64,000 bases of DNA from an uncultured Dorea sp. (GTDB lineage Bacteria > Bacillota > Clostridia > Lachnospirales > Lachnospiraceae): the NCBI GenBank assembly GCA_910578455.1, contig CAJTQA010000009.1, forward strand, positions 1 through 64,000. The letters run 5' to 3'. The notes beneath the pieces are model-generated. The model saw nothing but the letters and a program-made list of their open reading frames with translations. It did not search any database and had not been told where the DNA came from. This document shows positions 9,284 through 16,231 of this stretch, piece by piece; position 1 is the first letter of the stretch; every line of letters begins with the position of its first letter. Made by a program: the position numbers and the translations under genes.

Positions 9284-9691
9284 ATGAGTATGCACCAAAG
9301 GGATATGGAACGGTTTGCTTTCCTGTTTTTATGCGGAAAGCGTGACAGGGAGGTTCTGCTTGGAAAAGAAAAAATGACGTTTTCTGATTTGGAAAGGCTG
9401 ACTTACCTCACAGATTTTCTGGGGCTGAAGTCCTATAACCTGGAGATCTGGAATGAATATGCAGGACAGTTCAGCGAGCAGTTCCGGCGGTTGGAGCGAT
9501 TCTATGACGAACCCTTCAGTATCGAGCCATGGGCTCCGATAGAAACAGATGAGCATCTGTATGATAGCTGGATTCAGGAATTCTGCAAGAAGGTGCCGGA
9601 CGGAAAGAGCAGGAAACAGCTGAGACAGATCATAAAGGAGAAGTGCCGGGAAAAGGGGATGGCAGTTTTCGGAGAGGCAGACATCGTATAG
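9284..9691 (+). CDS. Unrecognised cytosolic protein
   Basis: I do not recognise this family. About 135 residues, charged and helical, no membrane segment or signal peptide; a central aromatic-rich stretch (RRLERFYDEPFSIEPWAPIETD) and a basic C-terminal helix (KSRKQLRQIIKEKCREKG). The start is uncertain: ATG 9284 and ATG 9290 (AGAAAGG eight bases upstream of the latter) are both possible; the frame is open from 9221, but that part overlaps the operator repeats. It is divergent from an XRE repressor and probably regulated by it. The arrangement resembles a repressor/effector pair, but no toxin or antitoxin motif is visible. Confidence 0.6.
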   Translation: MSMHQRDMERFAFLFLCGKRDREVLLGKEKMTFSDLERLTYLTDFLGLKSYNLEIWNEYAGQFSEQFRRLERFYDEPFSIEPWAPIETDEHLYDSWIQEFCKKVPDGKSRKQLRQIIKEKCREKGMAVFGEADIV

Positions 9692-9705
9692 ATGCCTGTC
9701 TTTTT
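9676..9705 (+). terminator. Probable terminator overlapping the end of the unknown gene
   Basis: Arms GGCAGACATC (9676-9685) and GATGCCTGTC (9691-9700) pair with one G-U wobble and one mismatch, then five T. The first arm lies inside the coding sequence. Confidence 0.55.
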
Positions 9706-9745
9706 GTATAATCAAATAAAATCAAATAAAATCTCATATTTTGTA

Positions 9746-9774
9746 TTGACAAATAATATTATATATCATATAAT
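9746..9774 (+). promoter_or_regulatory. Consensus sigma-A promoter of the padR operon
   Basis: TTGACA (9746-9751), 17-base spacer, TATAAT (9769-9774), a perfect match to the sigma-A consensus. It is 71 bases before the padR start codon. Confidence 0.85.
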
Positions 9775-9811
9775 ATGAATATAAAAATAATATTATTTTG
9801 TAGAATATTAT
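9756..9811. promoter_or_regulatory. PadR operator candidates, two perfect inverted repeats
   Basis: ATATTATAT (9756-9764) and ATATAATAT (9768-9776) form a 9-base perfect inverted repeat with a 3-base centre, covering the -10 box. A second pair, ATAATATT (9787-9794) and AATATTAT (9804-9811), lies just downstream of the expected transcription start. Placement over the promoter of a padR gene is typical of PadR autorepression. Confidence 0.65.
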
Positions 9812-9844
9812 AAACCCAAGAAATTTAGAAAGAGGAGTGGGCAT

Positions 9845-10168
9845 ATGGTATTTAACACAGGAGCAGCGCTCTTGGATGCGATTGTGCTGGCAGTTGTGTC
9901 CAGAGACAAGGAAGGCACCTATGGATATAAGATCACGCAGGATGTGAGGAAAGCCATAGAAGTGTCGGAATCCACCCTGTACCCTGTGCTGCGGCGTCTT
10001 CAGAAGGACGACTGCCTGGAAGTATATGACAGGCAGTTTGACGGGCGGAACCGGAGATACTACAAGGTGACGGAGAAGGGAGCGGTACAGCTTAATCTTT
10101 ACGAGACAGAGTGGAAGAACTATTCCAGCAGGATTAACGGATTATTTGAAGGAGGAGAGACTGCATGA
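9845..10168 (+). CDS. PadR-family transcriptional regulator
   Basis: A 107-residue winged-helix protein with the PadR signature: DAIVLAVVSRDKEGTYGYKITQDV, SESTLYPVLRRLQKDDCLEV and the wing DGRNRRYYKVTEKG. Such short PadR proteins are repressors that often pair with a membrane HAAS-domain protein, and exactly that gene follows, overlapping by 4 bases (ATGA). ATG 9845 follows AGAGGAG (9830-9836). A consensus promoter with a palindrome over its -10 box is upstream, so autoregulation is likely. First gene of padR-HAAS-DUF4097-pspC. Confidence 0.93.
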   Translation: MVFNTGAALLDAIVLAVVSRDKEGTYGYKITQDVRKAIEVSESTLYPVLRRLQKDDCLEVYDRQFDGRNRRYYKVTEKGAVQLNLYETEWKNYSSRINGLFEGGETA

Positions 10169-10962
10169 ACCGCATAGAATTTATGACTGAACTGGCTGCG
10201 CTTTTGCAGGATGTACCGGAGGAAGAAAGAAGAGACGCAATGCAGTTCTATAATGATTATTTTGACGATGCCGGCACAGACAAGGAAGGCGAGGTGATCT
10301 CGGAGCTGGAAAGCCCGGCAAAGGTGGCCGAGAAGATTAAGGCAGACCTTTTAGGACAACAGGGCGGAGGGGAATTTACTGAGAACGGTTACCAGGAGAG
10401 GAGCGTCAACCTTGCAAAAGAGGTTCCGGCTGCCAGAGAAGGGCAGGCGGCAGGGCAGGATCCCGGAAATGAAGGGTACAGATGCCGTGGGGATGAAGGC
10501 AGCGACGGATATGCTTATGAGGGCAGCGCCCAGGGCAATACGGCGTACAGCTATGACAAGAATCCGGAGGAGAAAAAGCCCTGGAGCAGCAATGTGCTGA
10601 AGATTTTACTGATCATAGGGATTGTCCTTGTGGGCGCCCCGATTGTCATACCGTGTGCCTTAGCCATTATCGTGGTGGCGGTCTCATGTATTGTAGGGCT
10701 GTTCTGCTTTTTCTTTGCGATTGTTATCGGATTTGCAGCGATTGCGATTATAGGGGTGGTGCTTGTCTGTACAGGGCTTATAGCGCTGATTCCAGAGATT
10801 GCGGTGGGGCTTGCGCTTATTGGCACGGGCCTTATCCTGGGTGTTATCGGAACGGTAGGCACATTGGCGGGAGTTAAGCTGTGCATCGTGATGATTCCGG
10901 GGATTATCCGGGGGATTGTGTGGCTGTGCCGGAAACCGTTTCAAAGAAAGGCGGTGGCTTAA
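10165..10962 (+). CDS. HAAS-domain (DUF1700-type) membrane protein
   Basis: 265 residues. The N-terminal 70 form the alpha-helical HAAS signalling domain (MNRIEFMTELAALLQDVPEE, then FYNDYFDDAGTDKEGEVISELESP), followed by a low-complexity Gly/Tyr/Glu linker to about residue 140 and then several very hydrophobic segments rich in Ile, Val, Gly and Ala to about residue 255. HAAS proteins are known partners of PadR regulators and are thought to pass envelope signals to them. The start overlaps padR by 4 bases. The DUF4097 gene follows 2 bases after the stop, so translation is coupled. Confidence 0.85.
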   Translation: MNRIEFMTELAALLQDVPEEERRDAMQFYNDYFDDAGTDKEGEVISELESPAKVAEKIKADLLGQQGGGEFTENGYQERSVNLAKEVPAAREGQAAGQDPGNEGYRCRGDEGSDGYAYEGSAQGNTAYSYDKNPEEKKPWSSNVLKILLIIGIVLVGAPIVIPCALAIIVVAVSCIVGLFCFFFAIVIGFAAIAIIGVVLVCTGLIALIPEIAVGLALIGTGLILGVIGTVGTLAGVKLCIVMIPGIIRGIVWLCRKPFQRKAVA

Positions 10963-10964
10963 GC

Positions 10965-11933
10965 ATGAAAAGAGGGTGGAAAATTTTCTGGATTGTCTGT
11001 GCGGCGTGCCTGGCGGTCGGACTTGTATGCTGTGCGGCATCGTTTGCCATGGGAGTGACGGCAGAGGCTATTGCAGGCCGTTTCCCTAATGGGATTGGGT
11101 TTGGCATGGATCATGACAGATATTCCGATGACAATTATATAGGCGACGTGCCGATGGATGACGACTATGCCGATGACGGTTACGACAACGGCGATTATGA
11201 CGACGGCGCCCATCATCCGGACGTTCACCATGATTTGGAGGATGGATATTATGAGACGGAGGAGCCGGGAAATGTGATAGAAGGCTCCAAGAGGCTGAAT
11301 TTTCAGAATGTAAATGCTATTGACGCAGAAGTGTGGGCGGGCGAGATAGAAGTAGTGCCGGACGCGTCTCTTTCTCAAGAGATGATAATAGATACGACGA
11401 ATATCAATAAAAAGCTTGGTCTTAGATGCTATATGGATGGAGATGAGCTGAAGATTGAATCCCGGAAAAAGCTGTTTGGAGTAAATGACGGGAAAGCAGG
11501 AAAGATAATGCTCCGCATACCGGAGGGAGCACGTTTCGAGGAGGTGTCCATGGCGCTTGCAGCAGGGTATCTCCATATTGCAGACATTGAGGCCAATGAG
11601 CTGTCAGTTGACGTGGGCGCGGGAGAAGGGGTAATTGACAATTTCCGGGCGCTTGAGGCAGAGCTTGACTGCGGGGCAGGTGCACTGACCGCTGCCGGGG
11701 CGGCAGAGACGGAGATAGGCATCGATTGCGGCGTGGGGGAGATCTCATATACGGCACATGGGAAAGAGTCAGATTATAACTATGAGATTGACTGCGGCAT
11801 GGGCGAGATTGTGTGCGGCGAAAATACTTATGCAGGGCTGGGAAGGAATAAGACGATTGACCATCATGGCAGCAGAGAGATGGATATAAGCTGCGGGATT
11901 GGAACTGTAGCTGTTAATTTTACAGGACAATAA
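10965..11933 (+). CDS. DUF4097-type exported or membrane-anchored beta-repeat protein
   Basis: 322 residues. An N-terminal membrane segment (IFWIVCAACLAVGLVCCAAS) is followed by a strongly acidic Asp/Tyr/Gly linker and then a DUF4097-like repeat region. The repeats are built around INCG-type steps such as LDCGAGALTA, IDCGVGEISY, IDCGMGEIVC and ISCGIGTVAV, suggesting a beta-solenoid outside the membrane. The DUF4097 family commonly travels with PadR/HAAS and PspC genes. ATG 10965 is preferred over the longer frame from 10881, which overlaps the HAAS gene and lacks an RBS. Role is inferred as envelope sensing or stress response. Confidence 0.8.
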   Translation: MKRGWKIFWIVCAACLAVGLVCCAASFAMGVTAEAIAGRFPNGIGFGMDHDRYSDDNYIGDVPMDDDYADDGYDNGDYDDGAHHPDVHHDLEDGYYETEEPGNVIEGSKRLNFQNVNAIDAEVWAGEIEVVPDASLSQEMIIDTTNINKKLGLRCYMDGDELKIESRKKLFGVNDGKAGKIMLRIPEGARFEEVSMALAAGYLHIADIEANELSVDVGAGEGVIDNFRALEAELDCGAGALTAAGAAETEIGIDCGVGEISYTAHGKESDYNYEIDCGMGEIVCGENTYAGLGRNKTIDHHGSREMDISCGIGTVAVNFTGQ

Positions 11934-11945
11934 GGAGGATATGAC

Positions 11946-12137
11946 ATGGAACCGAAAAAACTATATCGTAGCAGGAGAGACCGAATGATCTGCGGAGTGT
12001 GCGGGGGAGTCGCCGAATATTTTAACATAGACCCTACGCTGATCCGGCTGGGGCTTGTGCTGCTGGCTTGCACAGGAAGCGGGCTTTTAGCGTATTTTAT
12101 AGCGGCTATCATCATCCCGGACAGCCCGCGTATGTAA
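11946..12137 (+). CDS. PspC-domain small membrane protein
   Basis: 63 residues forming one PspC domain: KKLYRSRRDRMICGVCGGVAEYFNIDP, a single membrane helix (LGLVLLACTGSGLLAYFIAAIII) and the typical IPD end. PspC proteins act in phage-shock or envelope-stress responses. It follows the DUF4097 gene by 12 bases with AAGGAGG as RBS and is the last gene before a terminator. Confidence 0.92.
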   Translation: MEPKKLYRSRRDRMICGVCGGVAEYFNIDPTLIRLGLVLLACTGSGLLAYFIAAIIIPDSPRM

Positions 12138-12160
12138 ATGTATATAGGATATGGAACAAG

Positions 12161-12191
12161 AGAAGGGGCTTAAGGCTCCTTCTTTTTTTGG
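12161..12191 (+). terminator. Terminator of the padR operon
   Basis: AGAAGGGGC (12161-12169), TTAA, then GGCTCCTTCT, an inverted repeat with one imperfect position, followed by a run of T. It lies 23 bases after pspC. Confidence 0.8.
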
Positions 12192-12205
12192 AATGCTCCT
12201 TTCAG

Positions 12206-12233
12206 GTATACTTTTGTGCAGAGTGTCAATACT
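12206..12233 (+). promoter_or_regulatory. Possible sporulation sigma-factor (F/G type) promoter
   Basis: GTATA (12206-12210) followed 16 bases later by CAATACT (12227-12233) resembles the forespore -35 and -10 pattern. It lies in front of a spore-protein gene. The match is partial, so this is a suggestion based mainly on context. Confidence 0.3.
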
Positions 12234-12277
12234 CTATACCGTAAATCATTTTATCACTGCAGAAAGGAGAATGGCTG

Positions 12278-12472
12278 ATGGCAGGAAAAAAGCAAAAAGA
12301 GATTAAACTTGATGAATTGACGGCGGAAGAAAAGATGAAGTACGAGATAGCAGAGGAGCTTGGGCTTTTGGACCGTGTGATGGCGGATGGGTGGCGTTCT
12401 CTCTCCTCGAAAGAGACCGGTCGGATCGGAGGGCTTCTGGCCAGGAAGAAGAAAGCGGCGGAGCAATCCTAA
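12278..12472 (+). CDS. Alpha/beta-type small acid-soluble spore protein
   Basis: 64 residues. The KYEIAEELGLL segment matches the SASP alpha/beta domain including the site cut by the germination protease, and SSKETGRIGGLLARKKK matches the conserved GRIGG DNA-binding end. This divergent clostridial form has a longer insert between the halves (DRVMADGWRSL). Alpha/beta SASPs coat and protect spore DNA. ATG 12278 follows AAAGGAG (12263-12269); an ATG at 12271 is out of frame. A possible forespore promoter is upstream. This is the main evidence that the organism sporulates. Confidence 0.85.
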   Translation: MAGKKQKEIKLDELTAEEKMKYEIAEELGLLDRVMADGWRSLSSKETGRIGGLLARKKKAAEQS

Positions 12473-12519
12473 CAAAAATATTACGAATGTTAATTACTAT
12501 GAAAATTTTTTGACATCTG

Positions 12520-12548
12520 TTGAAAATAAAGATTCCTTTGGTTATAAT
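12520..12548 (+). promoter_or_regulatory. Sigma-A promoter of the WecG/TagA-like gene
   Basis: TTGAAA (12520-12525), 17-base spacer, TATAAT (12543-12548), 35 bases before ATG 12584. A TTGACA at 12510 is too far away to be used with this -10. Confidence 0.65.
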
Positions 12549-12583
12549 CGAATAACTGATAAAGTATAGTAGTGGGTGAATAT

Positions 12584-13282
12584 ATGAGTGACAGGATTAA
12601 TATATTGGATATAGATATTGACAATTTTACGGCCAAGGAATCTATGAAACGGTTTGTAAGCTCCATGCAGTCGGAACCGATAAGCGTTATTGAGATGGTG
12701 ACGGCGGACAGCCTTATGCAGATGGATGAGGCGCCTGGGTTAAAGACATGTGTTTCTTATTTTGACCTTGTGCTGGCAGCAGACACGACCATATTGGAAT
12801 CTGCGGATATTGCAGACGCGAAAAACCTCCGTGAGACACAGGAACGGGTCTTTTTGAAGATGCTTTTCCGGTATATTAACAGGCATCATAAAAGGGTGTA
12901 CCTGCTTGTGGAGTCGGAGTCGGAGGGCGAGACACTTCTCAATTATCTTGAGCGGTACTGCAAAGGAGCGCAGATCGGGGGGCTTGCAAAGGTATCCGCA
13001 CTTGACCGGGCGGACGACATGATCGTGAACGCGATCAACGGCGCGGATATTGACTGTGTTATTTCATCCATGTCATCCCCGCTGCAGGAAGATTTTGTGA
13101 CAAAAAATAAAAGCACTTTGAATGCCAATGTCTGGCTCGGGCTTGGCAAGACGCTCCTTCCTCCCAGCGGGATGCAGGCTGCACAGAGCAGATTCGCCCA
13201 GTTCGTGGTAAAAAAGCTGTTCCGAAAAGAGATGGAGAGAAGGAAGAGGGAGACAGCCGGGACTATGCAGGCTGTAAAATAA
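12584..13282 (+). CDS. Divergent WecG/TagA/CpsF-family glycosyltransferase-like protein
   Basis: 232 residues resembling the WecG/TagA family, which transfers N-acetylmannosamine-type sugars to lipid-linked acceptors in wall polymer synthesis. The order fits: an N-terminal beta-strand region, TADSLMQMDEAPGL in place of the usual NPE/NAE motif, DLVLAADTTILESA in place of DLVLPDG, a central Rossmann-like VYLLVES and a basic C-terminus (VVKKLFRKEMERRKRE) that could touch the membrane. The active-site region differs from the family consensus, so catalysis is uncertain. ATG 12584 is preferred to the in-frame GTG 12572. It is monocistronic and has no polysaccharide genes nearby. Confidence 0.55.
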   Translation: MSDRINILDIDIDNFTAKESMKRFVSSMQSEPISVIEMVTADSLMQMDEAPGLKTCVSYFDLVLAADTTILESADIADAKNLRETQERVFLKMLFRYINRHHKRVYLLVESESEGETLLNYLERYCKGAQIGGLAKVSALDRADDMIVNAINGADIDCVISSMSSPLQEDFVTKNKSTLNANVWLGLGKTLLPPSGMQAAQSRFAQFVVKKLFRKEMERRKRETAGTMQAVK

Positions 13283-13366
13283 GAAAACCAAAAAATAATA
13301 AAATAATAAGAAATACCTTTTGGTCACTATGTACATTGCAAATTTGATAAAAAAAACAAGAAAATT

Positions 13367-13408
13367 GAGGAAATCAACAAAAAAATGTGATTTCCTCTTT
13401 ATTTTTTT
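13367..13408 (+). terminator. Terminator after the WecG/TagA-like gene
   Basis: GAGGAAATCA (13367-13376) and TGATTTCCTC (13388-13397) form a perfect 10-base stem with an 11-base loop, followed by TTTATTTTTTT. Confidence 0.9.
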
Positions 13409-13511
13409 GTAAATATATATTAATATAAACTCTAAAGATGTTATTTCCTCGGGAATGAAGTTTTTTTTTGTTGTGAAAAATGCATATTGAAATGAGTGGA
13501 GGAGATGGAAT

Positions 13512-14600
13512 ATGATATCTAATCAAATACTTCAAAATACAATTGAAGGATTGAAGGGGATTGCAAGAATTGATTTTTGCGTGATGGATACGGACGGGAA
13601 GTCTCTGGCAAGCACTTTTTCCGAGCAGGGTAATCATGAGGAAGAAGTTCTGTCTTTTGTCAATTCACCGGCGGACAGCCAGGTGGTGCAGGGGCATCAG
13701 TTTTTTAAGATCTTCGATGAGCACCAGCTGGAGTATGTCCTTCTTGCAAACGGCGGGGGCGACGATGTGTACATGGTCGGCAAGATTGCCGTATTCCAGA
13801 TACAGAATCTCCTGATTGCATATAAAGAACGGTTTGACAAAGACAATTTTGTCAAAAACCTTCTTTTAGATAATCTGCTGCTTGTCGACATTTATAACAG
13901 AGCCAAAAAATTACATATTGACACGGAGGTGAGACGTGTTATCTTTATTATAGAGACCAAGCACGAAAAAGACAGCAATGCGCTTGATAACGTGCGGGGA
14001 CTGCTCGGGAATAAGGTAAAAGATTTTGTGACGGCGGTAGATGAGAAAAATATCATCGTTGTCAAAGAGGTGGATGCCAATGACAGCTATGCGGAATTAG
14101 GGAAAGCAGCCCAGAATATTTATGATATACTGAGGGCTGACGGAGAGGAAGATATCCTGATAGCTTACGGCACGGTGGTAGGCGATATCAAGGAAGTATC
14201 AAAGTCCTACAAAGAGGCAAAGCTTGCCCTTGACGTGGGAAAGATATTTTTTGGCGAAAGGAACATTATTGCTTACAGTGCGCTGGGCATAGGGAGGCTT
14301 ATATACCAGCTTCCGATTCCGCTGTGCAAGATGTTCATACGGGAGATTTTTGGAGGAAAGTCGCCGGATGATTTCGACGAGGAGACGCTGGCTACTATAA
14401 ATAAGTTTTTCGAGAACAACCTGAATGTTTCCGAGACATCCCGGCAGCTTTATATCCACCGCAATACGCTGGTGTACCGGCTGGATAAGCTCCAGAAAAG
14501 CACAGGCCTCGACCTGCGCGTGTTTGAAGATGCCATTACTTTTAAAATTGCCCTTATGGTCGTAAAATATATGAAGTACATGGAATCATTGGAGTACTAA
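13512..14600 (+). CDS. CdaR/PucR-type transcriptional regulator
   Basis: 362 residues. The C-terminal PucR/CdaR helix-turn-helix is clear (NLNVSETSRQLYIHRNTLVYRLDKL, about residues 308-332). The N-terminus (IARIDFCVMDTDGKSLASTF) looks like a sensor domain related to sugar-diacid or GAF-type folds, and the middle holds a GGDEF-like fold remnant (EEDILIAYGTVVGDIKEVSKSYKEA) typical of CdaR proteins. The ligand is unknown. ATG 13512 follows GGAGGAG (13498-13504). ftsE starts 17 bases downstream with its own RBS and no terminator between, so the regulator may be co-transcribed with the division genes, which is unusual. Confidence 0.85.
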   Translation: MISNQILQNTIEGLKGIARIDFCVMDTDGKSLASTFSEQGNHEEEVLSFVNSPADSQVVQGHQFFKIFDEHQLEYVLLANGGGDDVYMVGKIAVFQIQNLLIAYKERFDKDNFVKNLLLDNLLLVDIYNRAKKLHIDTEVRRVIFIIETKHEKDSNALDNVRGLLGNKVKDFVTAVDEKNIIVVKEVDANDSYAELGKAAQNIYDILRADGEEDILIAYGTVVGDIKEVSKSYKEAKLALDVGKIFFGERNIIAYSALGIGRLIYQLPIPLCKMFIREIFGGKSPDDFDEETLATINKFFENNLNVSETSRQLYIHRNTLVYRLDKLQKSTGLDLRVFEDAITFKIALMVVKYMKYMESLEY

Positions 14601-14617
14601 TAATCTAGGAGGAAATT

Positions 14618-15307
14618 ATGATTGAATTAAAGGACGTAAAGAAAGAGTATTCAAAAGGGGTTGCGGCCCTGAATGGAATCAACCTGAAAGTAGAGCAGGG
14701 TGAATTTGTGTTTATCGTGGGTGACAGCGGCTCGGGAAAGTCCACCCTGATCAAGCTGATCATGAAAGAACTGGATCCGACGTCAGGTTCAATTGTTGTG
14801 AACGGGCAGAATCTTAACAAGATGCGCCATCGGAAGATTCCGATGTACAGAAGGGCCATCGGGGTAGTGTTCCAGGATTTCCGTCTGCTGAAAGACCGGA
14901 ATATCTATGAGAATATTGCTTTTGCCCAGAGGGTTACGGAGACTCCCAGCAGGATCATCAAGAAGAAAGTTCCGGCAGCGCTGTCGCTGGTAGGGCTGGC
15001 GCAGAAATACAAGTCCTTCCCCAAGGAGCTGTCCGGAGGGGAGCAGCAGAGAGTAGCCATTGCCCGGGCGATCGTAAATGAGCCTGCAATCCTTTTGGCG
15101 GATGAGCCGACCGGAAACCTTGACCCGACGAATTCATGGGAGATCATGAAACTTCTGGAAGAGGCGAACGACAGGGGAACAACGGTGCTGGTTGTCACAC
15201 ATAACCAGGAGATTGTAAACGAGATGAAAAAACGCGTAATTACGATGAAGAAGGGCGTCATCGTAAGCGACGAGAAAAAAGGTGGGTATAGGAAGAATGA
15301 GAATTAG
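14618..15307 (+). CDS. ftsE: FtsE, cell-division ABC ATPase
   Basis: 229-residue ATPase of FtsEX, which couples ATP hydrolysis to activation of wall hydrolases at the septum. Walker A GDSGSGKS at 35-42, signature LSGGEQQ at 138-144, Walker B LLADEP at 159-164. RBS AGGAGG stands upstream. ftsX overlaps its end by 11 bases, and the coiled-coil M23 hydrolase that FtsEX usually activates follows directly. Confidence 0.96.
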   Translation: MIELKDVKKEYSKGVAALNGINLKVEQGEFVFIVGDSGSGKSTLIKLIMKELDPTSGSIVVNGQNLNKMRHRKIPMYRRAIGVVFQDFRLLKDRNIYENIAFAQRVTETPSRIIKKKVPAALSLVGLAQKYKSFPKELSGGEQQRVAIARAIVNEPAILLADEPTGNLDPTNSWEIMKLLEEANDRGTTVLVVTHNQEIVNEMKKRVITMKKGVIVSDEKKGGYRKNEN

Positions 15308-16205
15308 TACATTTGGATATTCGATGAAACAAGGGGTAAAAAACATAGGCAGGAATAAGATGTTTTCTATCGCGTCCATCGCGACAATGGCGGCGTGCAT
15401 CTTTCTGTTCGGCCTGTTTTATTCAATCGTCATCAACCTGAACTATATTGTGGAGAAAGCGGAAGAAGGGGTGGCGATCACGGTATTTTTCAACGATGAC
15501 GCGACACAGGAGCAAAAGGACGAGATTGGCAGCCAGCTAGAGCAAAAAGACGGGGTTCTTGAGGTCAATTATATTAGTGCGGAAGATGCGTGGGATAAAT
15601 TCCAGGATGATTATTTCGGGGAATCCAAGGATGCGGCGGAAGGCTTTAAAAACGACAACCCGCTGGCAAATTCAGACAGCTATGAAGTATATATGGCAGA
15701 CGTAGAGAAACAGAAGGATGTCGTAGCTTTTGCAGAAGGCCTGGAGGGAGTCCGGAAAGTCAACAAATCAGATGTGGTGGCAAAGACGCTCACCAGCGTG
15801 AACCGGCTGATGTATTATGTGTCGGCCGCAATCATACTGATCCTCCTGGCGGTATCCGTATTCCTGATCAGCAATACGGTAACGATGGGTATCACCGTGC
15901 GGCGGGAGGAGATTGCAATCATGAAATATATCGGAGCGAAGGACGGGTTTGTCCGCGCGCCCTTTGTGATAGAAGGTCTTCTCATTGGTATCGTGGGAGC
16001 GATTATTCCGCTTATCATGCTCTTTTTCATGTATGACAAGGCGGTATCCTATGTTATGACGAAATTCAGCCTTCTGAACAACATCATCACATTCCTTCCG
16101 GTAACAACAGTCTACAGGACGCTCCTTCCAGTAGGTGTTGCACTTGGAGTTGGAATCGGATTTATAGGAAGTTTCTTTACGATTCATAAACATTTGCGGG
16201 TATAA
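15297..16205 (+). CDS. ftsX: FtsX, cell-division membrane protein
   Basis: 302-residue partner of FtsE. One N-terminal membrane segment (ASIATMAACIFLFGLFYSIV), a large external loop of about 120 residues that contacts the hydrolase, then three C-terminal segments of the FtsX/MacB type (AAIILILLAVSVFLIS; VIEGLLIGIVGAIIPLIMLF; LLPVGVALGVGIGFIGSFF). The start is ATG 15297, overlapping ftsE by 11 bases, since AGGAAG is upstream; an in-frame GTG at 15282 is less likely. Confidence 0.95.
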   Translation: MRISTFGYSMKQGVKNIGRNKMFSIASIATMAACIFLFGLFYSIVINLNYIVEKAEEGVAITVFFNDDATQEQKDEIGSQLEQKDGVLEVNYISAEDAWDKFQDDYFGESKDAAEGFKNDNPLANSDSYEVYMADVEKQKDVVAFAEGLEGVRKVNKSDVVAKTLTSVNRLMYYVSAAIILILLAVSVFLISNTVTMGITVRREEIAIMKYIGAKDGFVRAPFVIEGLLIGIVGAIIPLIMLFFMYDKAVSYVMTKFSLLNNIITFLPVTTVYRTLLPVGVALGVGIGFIGSFFTIHKHLRV

Positions 16206-16231
16206 TACAATAATATTAGGGGGATATATAA

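Noticed and set aside
12510..12515. TTGACA before the WecG/TagA-like gene as -35 box
   Set aside because: It is 27 bases from the TATAAT box; TTGAAA at 12520 has the correct 17-base spacing.
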